A stretch of DNA of 64,000 bases, from NCBI GenBank assembly GCA_963819695.1, contig CAWFXD010000001.1, positions 1,426,001 through 1,490,000 on the forward strand, given 5' to 3'. This DNA is from DASZIT01 sp963819695 (GTDB taxonomy: Bacteria; Actinomycetota; Acidimicrobiia; Acidimicrobiales; RAAP-2). The stretch's first letter is position 1, and every line of letters starts with the position of its first letter. Positions 48,632 to 60,487 of the stretch are shown in pieces. The translations under genes were made by a program, and so were the position numbers. Below the pieces are notes generated by a model that saw only the letters and a list, made by a program, of their open reading frames with translations, was not told the origin of the DNA and did not search any database.

Positions 48632-49531
48632 AGCAGTGACCTCGGTTCCCGGCATCGCCCGCGCCCGGCGCAGTGATCGGGTGAGGGCCACGTTGCGGGG
48701 CATGACCATCCGCATCGCCCGGCACAGGCCCCAGGCGGCGCAGCGGGTCGCCACCAACTCCGGCCAGGGCTGCCGGATCCCCAGCATCTGTGCGGCCCAG
48801 TCGGGAAGGATGGACGTGGCCGCCCGGATCAGCGGGGCGTAGGCCGCCTGTTCCACTCCACCACCGATGTCGGGTGCCAGCAGGAATTCCAGACCGCGAG
48901 CCGCCTGCGCCCCGAACTCGAGCTCGGGTCGGACTGCGGTCAGGTAGGCGTCGACCGCCGCCGCGTCGGTGGGAACCTCGGTTGCCCCCAGCCGTCGGGC
49001 GATCTCGGCGACCTCGGCGAAGTACCGGTCCACATCCGGGGCCCGCAGGGGCCGGACACCGAAGAGCTGGTTGGCCCGCACGAACTGGGCGTGCTCGGCC
49101 ACGTGCACCCAACGAAGGAGATCGGGATCGGAAGCTGCGTAGGCGAGGCCGTCGGGCCGGGTGCCCTTCACCGACAGGTGCACCTTCTTCACCGTGTCGA
49201 TCAGCTTCTCGGCGGTGGCTGTGGAGCCGAAGATGGTTCCGCCCACGAAGGTGCCGGTCCGCTGCAGCCGGCCCAGGGGGTCGTCCTCGTAGACGGAGAA
49301 GTCGGCCACCCCGGCCATCGCCCCGGGATGGAGCGTCTGCAGCAACAGGGAGGAGACCCCACCGATGAGCATGGCCGGCATGTCCGAGTGCACCCGCCAG
49401 GTCACCGACGCCGGGCCGAACAGGCCGGGGTCCCCGGGGGAGTCGTCGAAGGGCACCAGGGGTTCCCCGAACTTGCTGCGCATGGTCGATCCGACCATCC
49501 CCCGGATCGGACCCATCGGGTCGAGCTTCAT
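48626..49531 (-). CDS. Oxygenase MpaB family protein (DUF2236)
   Basis: 301-aa helical protein of the MpaB/latex-clearing-protein-like family. Recognised by SVTWRVHSDMPAMLIGGVSSLLLQTLHPGAMAGVADFSVYEDDPLGRLQRTGTFVGGTIFGSTATAEKLI (with the conserved His in TLHPGAMAG), DLLRWVHVAEHAQFVRA and the paired R/H motif. Members bind haem b and act on polyisoprene or unknown substrates. ATG 49531 has a GGAGG site. Divergent from a TetR gene that probably represses it. Confidence 0.88.
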   Translation of the reverse strand: MKLDPMGPIRGMVGSTMRSKFGEPLVPFDDSPGDPGLFGPASVTWRVHSDMPAMLIGGVSSLLLQTLHPGAMAGVADFSVYEDDPLGRLQRTGTFVGGTIFGSTATAEKLIDTVKKVHLSVKGTRPDGLAYAASDPDLLRWVHVAEHAQFVRANQLFGVRPLRAPDVDRYFAEVAEIARRLGATEVPTDAAAVDAYLTAVRPELEFGAQAARGLEFLLAPDIGGGVEQAAYAPLIRAATSILPDWAAQMLGIRQPWPELVATRCAAWGLCRAMRMVMPRNVALTRSLRRARAMPGTEVTAA

Positions 49532-49561
49532 GTTCTGTTCCTCCCGAATCCGCACATTAAC

Positions 49562-49572
49562 TACCGCCGGTA
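49562..49572. promoter_or_regulatory. Candidate TetR operator palindrome
   Basis: TACCGCCGGTA is an 11-bp perfect palindrome with one central base, in the 56-nt gap between the divergent mpaB-like and tetR genes and just upstream of the tetR -10 box. A TetR dimer bound here would block both promoters. Confidence 0.4.
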
Positions 49573-49575
49573 CTT

Positions 49576-49581
49576 TATACT
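49576..49581 (+). promoter_or_regulatory. Leaderless -10 box (TATACT) of the tetR gene
   Basis: TATACT ends 6 nt before ATG 49588, placing the predicted transcription start at or next to the start codon. Confidence 0.5.
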
Positions 49582-49587
49582 CGATCC

Positions 49588-50271
49588 ATGGGAAACACTG
49601 CGATGGCCTCCCGCCCGGTTCGCCGAGGGCGGCCGCCCGGCCCTCGTCCGGACCCGGAGCATCGGCGCCGCCAGCTGATGGCGGCGGCTCGACAGGCCAT
49701 CGCCAGGCTGGGCCCCGATGCCTCGATGGCCGCGATCGCCGGGGTCGCCGGCTACACCAAGCCCGCCCTCTACGCCGCCTTCGAGGACAAAGCCTCGTTG
49801 GCCGACGGCCTGGCGGCAGAGGTGTCGGGTGAACTGGCTCTGCGGATCGGGTCGTTGGTGGCGGGCGACCGCCGGCTCCCGGTGGCGCTGCGCGGGGCCA
49901 TCGACGCCTTCTGCCAATTCGTGGAAGACGAGCCGGCGCTGTTCCGGTTTCTGGTCCAGGGTGCCGCCGGATTCGGGCGGTCACTCGGCGAACGCCGGCT
50001 TCTGGTGTCGGTGGGTGAGCAGGTGGGCGCCCTGCTGGCTGACGGTCTGGAGGCGGCCGGAGCGGATCCCTCGCCGGCCGCCACCCTCGGCTACGCCCTG
50101 ATGGGCTCGGTGTTCATGGCCGCCGACTGGTGGGTGGATTCGCGGATGGTTTCCCGGGCGGAATTGGTCGATCAACTCACCGTGTTCGTCGGCAGCGGAC
50201 TGGCGGCCTTCGCCTTGCCGACGACCCCATCGACCGGCGGCGGGGTCGTCGGAGGTGGCGCGCCCGGCTGA
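49588..50271 (+). CDS. TetR family transcriptional regulator
   Basis: 227-aa repressor. A basic N-terminal arm is followed by a TetR helix-turn-helix (RRRQLMAAARQAIARLGPDASMAAIAGVAGYTKPALYAAFEDKASLADGL) and a helical ligand domain ending in a Gly-rich tail. The divergent oxygenase gene and the palindrome between them suggest that it controls the oxygenase. The effector is unknown. Confidence 0.92.
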   Translation: MGNTAMASRPVRRGRPPGPRPDPEHRRRQLMAAARQAIARLGPDASMAAIAGVAGYTKPALYAAFEDKASLADGLAAEVSGELALRIGSLVAGDRRLPVALRGAIDAFCQFVEDEPALFRFLVQGAAGFGRSLGERRLLVSVGEQVGALLADGLEAAGADPSPAATLGYALMGSVFMAADWWVDSRMVSRAELVDQLTVFVGSGLAAFALPTTPSTGGGVVGGGAPG

Positions 50272-50280
50272 GCGTCGCGG

Positions 50281-50286
50281 TATAGT
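50281..50286 (+). promoter_or_regulatory. pyr operon -10 box (TATAGT)
   Basis: TATAGT fits the actinobacterial -10. A start near 50293 would give a leader of about 47 nt, containing the PyrR loop and the ribosome binding site. No recognisable -35. Confidence 0.45.
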
Positions 50287-50304
50287 CAACGTCTGACCGT
50301 GAAG

Positions 50305-50322
50305 CGGGTCCCGTGAGGCCCG
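50305..50322 (+). promoter_or_regulatory. PyrR-binding loop in the pyrR leader
   Basis: CGGG and CCCG form a short stem around TCCCGTGAGG. The run TCCCGTGAGGC matches the core of the PyrR-binding RNA consensus known from Bacillus (UCCNGNGAGGY). It lies just upstream of the AGGAGG ribosome binding site (about 50330-50335), with no room for a terminator. This fits translational repression by PyrR, as reported in mycobacteria, rather than attenuation. Confidence 0.6.
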
Positions 50323-50339
50323 AACGGACAGGAGGAACG

Positions 50340-50909
50340 GTGGCCGAACGCGAACGCAGTCATACACGACCGCGGGGCGCGGTATTTGTGCCTAGGGCCC
50401 AAGTGATGTCGGCATCCGACGTCCAGCGGGCCATCACCCGCATGGCCCATGAGATCGCCGAGCGCAACCGGGGCCTGGAGCATCTGGTGCTGATCGGCCT
50501 CCAAACCGGCGGGGTCCCCATCGCCCGGCGGCTGGCGGCGAGTCTCGAAGCCGTCGAGAACACCACCATCCCGGTCGGCATCCTCGACGTGGCCTTCTAC
50601 CGCGACGACATCGGGTTGCGCCCGGTGCTGCCCGAAGCGGTCACCGACATCAGCTTCGATCTCACCGGCGCCACCGTGGTGCTGGTCGACGACGTCCTGT
50701 TCACCGGTCGTACCATCCGGGCCGCCTTGAACGCGGTCAGCGAGTACGGGCGGGCCCAGGCGGTGCAGCTGGCGGTGATGGTCGATCGGGGCCATCGGGA
50801 GCTGCCCATCCGTCCCGACTATGTGGGAAAGAACCTCCCCACCCGCCGCGACGAAATGGTCGATGTCACCGAAGAGGGTGTGGCGCTCGGGGATCTGGTG
50901 GGGAAGTGA
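50340..50909 (+). CDS. pyrR: Bifunctional pyr operon regulator/uracil phosphoribosyltransferase PyrR
   Basis: 189-aa PRT-fold RNA-binding regulator. The PRPP motif is TVVLVDDVLFTGRTIRAAL; also MSASDVQRAITRMAHEIAERNRGLEHLVLIGLQTGGVPIARRLA, YRDDIG and VDRGHRELPIRPDYVGKNLPTRRDE, which contains the RNA-contacting residues of PyrR. GTG 50340 is chosen for its AGGAGG site at the right spacing. It heads the pyr operon and probably represses its own translation. Confidence 0.95.
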   Translation: MAERERSHTRPRGAVFVPRAQVMSASDVQRAITRMAHEIAERNRGLEHLVLIGLQTGGVPIARRLAASLEAVENTTIPVGILDVAFYRDDIGLRPVLPEAVTDISFDLTGATVVLVDDVLFTGRTIRAALNAVSEYGRAQAVQLAVMVDRGHRELPIRPDYVGKNLPTRRDEMVDVTEEGVALGDLVGK

Positions 50910-51877
50910 GCACGTTCCCTCACCATCTCCTGTCCATCGACGACCTCGGTTCCGACGGGATCGGCGAGGTGCTCCGGGTCACCGACTCCTTCGTGGAGGT
51001 CGGCCATCGGGCCAATCCGAAGGTCCCCGCCCTCCGGGGCCGGACGGTGGCCACCCTGTTCTTCGAAGACTCGACTCGCACCCGGGTCTCCTTCGAAACC
51101 GCGGCCAAGCGGCTCTCCGCCGACGTGCTCTCGTTCTCGGCCGGATCCTCATCGGTGAAGAAGGGCGAATCTCTCCGCGACACCGTGGAGACCATCGAGG
51201 CGATGGGAATCGACGCCATCATCATTCGCCATCCGTCGTCGGGAGCACCGGCCCGGGTGGCGCGCTGGGTCACCAGTTCATCGGTCATCAACGCCGGCGA
51301 CGGCTGGCACGAGCATCCCACTCAGGCCCTACTCGACCTCTACACGGTCCGCCAGGCCCTGGGTGGTGGGGATGAGGGCGTCCACCGGTTCAAGAGCCTC
51401 CAGGTGATCATCGTGGGCGACATCCGGCACAGCCGGGTGGCCCGATCCCAGATCTACGCCTATGCCGCCCTGGGGGCCGAGGTGACGCTGGTGGCACCAC
51501 CGACTCTGCTGCCGCCCTCGCTCGACGGGTGGCCGGTGGTGGCGGTCAGCCACGACATCGACAAGGAGCTCCCCTCGGCCGACGTCGTCTCCCTCCTGAG
51601 ACTCCAGTCCGAACGGGGAAGTGGCGAGTTCGTACCCAGCCTCCGCGAGTACACGGCCGGGTTCGGGCTCACCGCCCGCCGGGCGGCCATGTTGAAGCCC
51701 GAGACGCTGATTCTCCACCCGGGCCCGATGGTGCGGGGGGTGGAGATCGCCTCGGAGGTCGCCGACCTGCCGGCGGCGCACATCACCGGCCAGGTGAGCA
51801 ACGGAGTCGCCGTCCGGATGGCGGTGCTGTTCCTGATGCTCGGGCAGGGCCAGGCTGAAAGCCGCGCCGATGCCTGA
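50906..51877 (+). CDS. pyrB: Aspartate carbamoyltransferase catalytic subunit
   Basis: 323-aa ATCase. The carbamoyl-phosphate site TLFFEDSTRTRVSFETAAKRL, the DGWHEHPTQALLDLYTV motif and HPGPMVRGVEIASEVAD are intact. No pyrI regulatory subunit follows. GTG in a GTGA overlap with pyrR; it overlaps pyrC by 8 nt. Confidence 0.97.
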   Translation: MSTFPHHLLSIDDLGSDGIGEVLRVTDSFVEVGHRANPKVPALRGRTVATLFFEDSTRTRVSFETAAKRLSADVLSFSAGSSSVKKGESLRDTVETIEAMGIDAIIIRHPSSGAPARVARWVTSSSVINAGDGWHEHPTQALLDLYTVRQALGGGDEGVHRFKSLQVIIVGDIRHSRVARSQIYAYAALGAEVTLVAPPTLLPPSLDGWPVVAVSHDIDKELPSADVVSLLRLQSERGSGEFVPSLREYTAGFGLTARRAAMLKPETLILHPGPMVRGVEIASEVADLPAAHITGQVSNGVAVRMAVLFLMLGQGQAESRADA

Positions 51878-53187
51878 GCCGCGTGGAGCTGAGCCCACCG
51901 TGGTCATCAGGGGGGGCACCGTGATCGACGCCACCGGTGAGCGTCGGGTCGACGTGGTCGTGGTCGACGGCGTCGTCCAAGCCACCGGGGAGGGAGTCGC
52001 GGTGCCACCCGGAGCCATCGTGCTCGACGCCGGCGGGTGCGTGGTCGCCCCCGGCCTGGTCGATCTCCACGTCCATCTGCGGGAGCCGGGTCAGGAGGAG
52101 GCCGAGACCATCGAGACGGGCACCCGGGCGGCGGCGCTGGGTGGCTTCACCGCGGTGGTCGCCATGCCCAACACCAACCCACCCCTCGACTCCGCCGACG
52201 CCGTCCGCAACGTCCTGGAGCTGGCTCCACACGGCCACCGCCCAGGTCGCGGTGGCCGGCGCCATTACCGTGGGCCGGGAGGGGAACCATCTTGCCCCGA
52301 TGGCCGAACTCGCCGCCCTCGGGGTCCGTCTGTTCACCGACGATGGTGCCGGGGTGCAGTCGGCCGGTCTCATGCGCCGTGCCCTCGAGTATGCCCGGGG
52401 CCTCGGGGTCACCCTCGCTCAACACTGCGAGGACGGGAGCCTGGCCTGTGACGGTGCCATGCACGAGGGGGCCTGGTCGAGCCGGTTGGGCATCCCGGGC
52501 ATGCCGGCCTTGGCCGAGGAGGTCATGGTGGCGAGGGACATTGCCCTGTCCCGGGCCACCGGCGCCCGCATCCACTTTCTGCACCTGTCCACCGCCGCGT
52601 CCATCGACCTGGTGAGACAGGCCAAGGCCGCCGGGCTCGCCGTCACCGCCGAAGCCGCTCCCCACCACTTTTCCCTGACCGACGCCTGCGCGGTCGACTA
52701 CGACCCGGTGTTCAAGGTCAACCCCCCGCTGCGACCCCAATCCGACGTCGAGGCGGTGAAAGCGGGACTGGCCGACGGGACCATTGACGCCATTGCCACC
52801 GACCACGCTCCCCACGCCCCGGAGTTCAAGGATCTCCCGTTCGACCTCGCCCCGCCGGGGATGCTCGGCCTGCAGACCGCCCTGGCGTTGGCCATCACCG
52901 AGCTTGGGCTGCCGCTTTCGCAGGTTCTCGCGCTGATGAGCTGGCAGCCGGCGGCCATCGCCGGGCTCGACCCGGAGAGCCGAGGAGGCCAGGGAGGCCC
53001 GATCGAGGCCGGGAGGGCGGCCAACCTCTGTGTGATCGACCCCACCGCCACCTGGACGGTCGACCCGATGGCGCTGGCCAGCCGGAGCCGCAACACGCCG
53101 TATGCCGGCCGGACCCTCACCGGCCGGGTCCGGCACACGGTGTTTCGGGGAGAGCCGGTGGTCATCGACGGCGAGGCGATCCGATGA
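51870..53187 (+). CDS. pyrC: Dihydroorotase, class I (frame broken)
   Basis: Zinc amidohydrolase closing the dihydroorotate ring. N-terminal LVDLHVHLREPGQEEAETIETGTRAAALGGFTAVVAMPNTNPPLDS holds the first two metal histidines. After the break come HFLHLSTAASIDLV, AAPHHFSLTDAC, IDAIATDHAPHAPEFKD and PIEAGRAANLCVIDP. The frame shifts at 52227-52228: with one C fewer the sequence reads VLELAHTATAQVAVAGAITVGREG. Both halves are full and conserved (about 438 aa restored). It lies between pyrB and carA with coupled overlaps on both sides. Confidence 0.94.
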
Positions 53188-54340
53188 CGGGGCGGAACGG
53201 GACCGCCCCCCGGCCGGAAGCCCTGCTGGTGCTGGCCGACGGCGAGGTCTTCGAGGGCGACGCCATCGGTGCCCAACCGCACGACTCCGGGAGCGGCGCC
53301 GGCATCGCCACCGGCGAGGCGGTGTTCAACACCGTGCTGTCCGGTTATCAAGAGGTGCTCACCGATCCCTCCTACGCCGGCCAGGTCATCGCCTTCACCT
53401 ATCCCCATATCGGCAACTACGGGGTGAACCCGACCGACGACGAGGCGATCCGACCCCACTGCCGGGGGATCATCGTCCGCGACCTGGCCGACCGCCCGAG
53501 CAGCTGGAGGTCGGCGGGGACGCTGGAGGCGTTTCTGGTCCGGCACGGGGTGCCGGGCATCACCGGGGTGGACACCCGCCGGCTGACCCGCCACCTCCGC
53601 CACCACGGCGCCATGCCCTGCGCCTTCGGGACCGCGCCGGAGTCGGAGTTGTTGACCGCGGCCCGATCGGCCGAAGCCACCGACGGCCGTGACCTGGTGT
53701 CGGCGGTGACCACCGAGACGGTCGTGGTACGAGGCCACGGTCCCTACCGGGTGGTGGCCTACGACTTCGGGATCAAGGAGGCCATGCTCCGCCAACTCGG
53801 CGGGCTGGCCACCGTGACGGTGGTGCCGGCCTCGACCCCGGCGGATCAGGTGCTGGGCCTGCAGCCGGACGGGATCTTCCTTTCCAACGGCCCCGGCGAC
53901 CCGGCCGCCCTCCCGGCCATCACCGCGGAGATCGGGAAGCTGGCCGCCGACGGCCGCGTGCCGGTGTTCGGGATCTGCCTGGGCCACCAGATTCTGGCTG
54001 CCGCCCTCGGCGCCACCACCTACAAGCTCCCGTTCGGCCACCACGGTGGAAATCACCCGGTGAGGCGGCTGGCCACCGGGAAGGTGGAGATCACCTCGCA
54101 GAACCACAATTACGCGGTGGCCGAGGGATCGCTGGCGTCGGCCGACGTCACCCACGTCAACCTCAACGACGGGGTCATCGAGGGACTCCGGAGCCGGGAC
54201 ACCCCTGCCTTCAGCGTCCAGTACCACCCCGAGGCGGGCCCGGGACCCCACGACGCCCGCTATCTGTTCGAGGAGTTCCGGCGGTTGATGGACGCCACCG
54301 GCGCCCACTCCGGTTCCGACTCGGCGGTGGGTACGGCCTG

Positions 54341-54341
<1 letters not shown>
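53184..54341 (+). CDS. carA: Carbamoyl-phosphate synthase small subunit
   Basis: 385-aa glutaminase subunit. N-terminal VLADGEVFEGDAIGAQ, FNTVLSGYQEVLTDPSYAGQVIAFTYPHIGNYGVN, and a class I GATase domain with the Cys in VFGICLGHQILAAALG, then SVQYHPEAGPGPHDARYLF containing the His-Glu pair. ATG overlaps pyrC; one-base overlap with carB (TGATG). Confidence 0.97.
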
Positions 54342-57642
<3,301 letters not shown>

Positions 57643-57646
<4 letters not shown>

Positions 57647-58617
57647 GTGCCGGGGTCCGTGCCGACCGGGTGCGGAAAGCGTGGCGGGCGGTGGTTGCCG
57701 GCGATGTGGACATGACCTGTCACATCGGTGGGGTGCAGCTGCCCAATCCGATGATGACCGCCTCGGGGACGGCCGGACATGGCGACGAGCTGGAGCCCTA
57801 TCTCCCGCTGTCGTCACTGGGCGCAGTGGTGGTGAAATCGATCTCTCCGGAACCGTGGCCGGGCAACCCGGCGCCGAGGGTCCATGAGACGCCCTCGGGG
57901 ATGTTGAACAGCGTCGGTCTCCAAGGTCCCGGTGTCGAGATTTGGGCCCGAGAGGATCTTCCGCGCCTGGCGGCCGCCGGCGCCCGGGTGGTGGCGAGTA
58001 TCTGGGGTCAGCGGGTGGCCGACTTCGCCGAGGCGGCCGACCGGCTGTCGGCCGTCGAGGGCCTCACTGCCATCGAAGTGAACGTGAGTTGCCCGAACGT
58101 GGAGGACCGGCGTCGGATGTTCGCCCACTCGCCCAAGGCCACCGCCGAAGTGCTGGCCGCGGTCCGGGAGGCGAATCCCCTCCCGCTGTGGGCCAAGCTC
58201 AGCCCGAATGTGGCCGATCTCGCCGAGATCGCCGCGGCCGCCATCGGAGCGGGAGCTGATGCCGTGACCCTCATCAACACGGTGCTGGGGATGACCATCG
58301 ACATCGAGGAGCGACGCCCGCTCCTCGGCGCCGGAGGCGGCGGACTGTCCGGAGCCGCCATCCATCCGGTGGCGGTGCGAGCGGTGTATGACGTGCGCAG
58401 CGCCCTCCCGGATACCCCCATCATCGGAGTGGGCGGCGTGATGAACGGTGCCGACGCCATCGAGCTGATGATGGCGGGCGCCAGCGGCATCCAGGTGGGT
58501 ACCGCCACCTTTCGCGATCCCCGCGCCCCGTTGCGGATACTCGAGGAGATGGAGTCGTGGTGCGCCCACCGGGGGATCCGGGCGATGAGCGATCTGATTG
58601 GAGTTGGCCATGGGTGA
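57643..58617 (+). CDS. pyrD: Dihydroorotate dehydrogenase, class 1B type
   Basis: 324-aa FMN flavoprotein. Motifs: VQLPNPMMTASGTAGHG, VVVKSISPEPWPGNPAPRVHETPSGMLNSVGLQGPG, TAIEVNVSCPNVEDRR, LWAKLSPNVADL, and the phosphate-binding GGGLSGAAIHPVAVRAVYDV and IGVGGVMNGADAIELMMAGASGIQVGTATF. The class 1B pattern implies a PyrK Fe-S/FAD partner, but no pyrK lies in this operon. ATG in an ATGA overlap with carB. Confidence 0.95.
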
Positions 58618-59470
58618 TGACCGGGTACATGAGGGCTTCGGCGCCCGGGTGGCGGCGGCCATCGACAGGACCGGGCCCCTGTGCGCGGGGATCGACCCGT
58701 CGGGATCGTTGCTCCGGGACTGGGGTCTGACCGACGATGCGATCGGCCTCCGGGAGTTCGGGACCCGGTGCGTCGAGGCGTTCGCCGGGGTGGTGCCGGT
58801 GGTGAAGCCGCAGGTGGCGTTCTTCGAGCGGTTCGGTGCCGCCGGGATCGCCGGCCTCGAGACGTTGATCCGTGACGCCCGGGAGGCCGGGCTCCTGGTC
58901 ATCGCCGACGCCAAGCGGGGGGATATCGGGAGCACCATGGAGGCGTACGCCTCGACCTGGCTCGATCCCCAGAGCCCCCTCTGTGCCGACGCGGTGACGG
59001 CCACGCCGTATCTGGGACTCGGCTCGCTGCAGCCGATGTTCGACCTCGCCGCCGAACACGGCCGAGGGGTGGTCGTGGTGGTCCGCACCTCCAATCCGGA
59101 GGGCCGGGCCCTCCAGGAGGCGCTCACCGAGTCGGGTCGAGGCCCCGCTGTCGAAGACATGCTGCTGGGTCGGATCGCCGAACTGAACGCCGGTGGACTC
59201 TCCCTTCCGGGAACCGTGGGGGTGGTGGTCGGCGCCACCCTGGCGCCTTCGGCGTTTTCCTTGAGTTCACTGGGAGGTCCGATTCTGGCCCCGGGGGTCG
59301 GCGCCCAGGGCGCCACCGCCGACGATGTCGGCACGCTGTTCCGCGGTTGCAAGCCCGGAACGGTGCTGGCCAGTGCCTCTCGCTCGCTCCTGGCCGCCGG
59401 TCCCGACCCGTCTTCGCTCCGAGCCGCCGCCCTCGCCTCCCGGGAGGAGATGTCGGCCGCCCTCGGGTAG
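58610..59470 (+). CDS. pyrF: Orotidine 5'-phosphate decarboxylase, type 2
   Basis: 286-aa decarboxylase making UMP. The type 2 signature LVIADAKRGDIGSTMEAYA carries the catalytic Lys/Asp cluster. CAGIDPSGSLLRDWGL, VKPQVAFFERFGAAG, VVVRTSNPEGRALQ and ILAPGVGAQGATADDV are also present. ATG 58610 has GGAG at 6 nt and overlaps pyrD by 8 nt. Last gene of the pyr operon; its stop lies in a terminator-like hairpin. Confidence 0.96.
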   Translation: MGDDRVHEGFGARVAAAIDRTGPLCAGIDPSGSLLRDWGLTDDAIGLREFGTRCVEAFAGVVPVVKPQVAFFERFGAAGIAGLETLIRDAREAGLLVIADAKRGDIGSTMEAYASTWLDPQSPLCADAVTATPYLGLGSLQPMFDLAAEHGRGVVVVVRTSNPEGRALQEALTESGRGPAVEDMLLGRIAELNAGGLSLPGTVGVVVGATLAPSAFSLSSLGGPILAPGVGAQGATADDVGTLFRGCKPGTVLASASRSLLAAGPDPSSLRAAALASREEMSAALG

Positions 59471-59485
59471 CCGGTCGACCCGAGG
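59461..59485 (+). terminator. Hairpin at the end of the pyr operon
   Basis: CCTCGGGT (59461-59468) and ACCCGAGG (59478-59485) form a perfect 8-bp stem with a 9-nt loop containing the end of the pyrF stop codon. There is no U tract. The following gap to 59630 shows no gene. Confidence 0.5.
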
Positions 59486-59630
59486 ACGCTTCAGCCGGTA
59501 TCCATTCCCTCGGAGGCAACCCTGTCCTCCATCGAGGCTACCCCGTCCGCCGCGGAATTGGTGATCCTGGGCCATCAGGCGTGGGGCATAGGCTGCCGCG
59601 GCACGCCACGTGCCTGAGGCGAGGAGCACC

Positions 59631-60458
59631 ATGCAGATAATCCTTCTGGGTAGCGGCAGTCCGCTTCCTGACCCTCACCGAGCGGGTCCGTCGACGCTGG
59701 TCCGGACGAGCGCCGGCGACCTGCTCTTCGACTGCGGCCGGGGGGTGCTTATGCGGGCGGCCGCCGCCGGCTCCGCGGCCGGAGCCTTCCGGGCACTGTT
59801 TCTGACCCATCTGCACAGCGATCACATCACCGATCTGAACGACATCTACACCATGCGGTGGGCGATGTCCTTCCAATCCAACCCGTTGCCGGTCTACGGT
59901 CCCGGTGGAACCGCCACCCTCCTAAAGGCCACCGAGGCGATGCTGGAGCCCGACATCGGCTACCGCCTCGCCCATCACGATGACCTCCAATGGCGACCGT
60001 CGGCAGAAGTGACCGAGGTCGAACGGGGCCCCATCTTCGAAGAGGGCACGGTCCGAGTCACCGCGGCTCCGACCGATCACGCCCCGGTCCGCCCGACGGT
60101 GGGGTATCGGATCGACGACGGAGACCGGTCGGTGGTCATCGCCGGTGACACGGTGCCCTGCGCTGGGCTCGACGACCTGTGCCGGGATGCCGACGTACTG
60201 GTGCAGACCGTGGTGCGGCGGGACCTGATCGAGCAGTTCGGGCTTCCCCGGCTCAGCGACGTGCTCGACTACCACTCGTCGGTTCCCGATGCCGCGCACA
60301 CCGCCGCCCGCAATGGAGTGTCCACGCTCCTGCTCACCCACCTGGTGCCCTCACCGGCCCCCGGCACCGAACAGGAATGGCTCGACCAAGCCGCCGCCGA
60401 ATTCAGCGGCGAGGTCATCTTGGCGACCGACCTCCTCGTCGTGGAAGTCACCGGCTGA
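59631..60458 (+). CDS. MBL-fold metallohydrolase (RNase Z/arylsulfatase-like)
   Basis: 275-aa metallo-beta-lactamase fold enzyme. The metal motif THLHSDH (His60, His62, Asp64, His65) is preceded by MQIILLGSGSPLPDPHRAGPSTLVRTSAGDLLFDCGRGVLMR, and later ligands lie in ITAAPTDHAPVRPTVGYRI-like and VVIAGDTVPC segments. The architecture resembles RNase Z-type or cyclic phosphodiesterase-like MBL proteins; the substrate is unknown. ATG 59631 follows GAGGAG. Confidence 0.88.
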   Translation: MQIILLGSGSPLPDPHRAGPSTLVRTSAGDLLFDCGRGVLMRAAAAGSAAGAFRALFLTHLHSDHITDLNDIYTMRWAMSFQSNPLPVYGPGGTATLLKATEAMLEPDIGYRLAHHDDLQWRPSAEVTEVERGPIFEEGTVRVTAAPTDHAPVRPTVGYRIDDGDRSVVIAGDTVPCAGLDDLCRDADVLVQTVVRRDLIEQFGLPRLSDVLDYHSSVPDAAHTAARNGVSTLLLTHLVPSPAPGTEQEWLDQAAAEFSGEVILATDLLVVEVTG

Positions 60459-60463
60459 CCGGT
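60450..60463. terminator. Small hairpin between convergent MBL and MFS genes
   Basis: ACCGG-CTGA-CCGGT, a 5-bp stem with a 4-nt loop over the MBL stop codon, followed by CTTA on the plus strand. Weak. Confidence 0.25.
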
Positions 60464-60487
60464 CTTACGGGATGCCGGGTGCCAGGC

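Noticed and set aside
28175..53187. Treating menE, menH, carotenoid oxygenase, aroB, the M24 peptidase and pyrC as pseudogenes
   Set aside because: Each has one (or two) single-base surplus only, with all motifs kept on both sides; error in the sequence is a simpler explanation.
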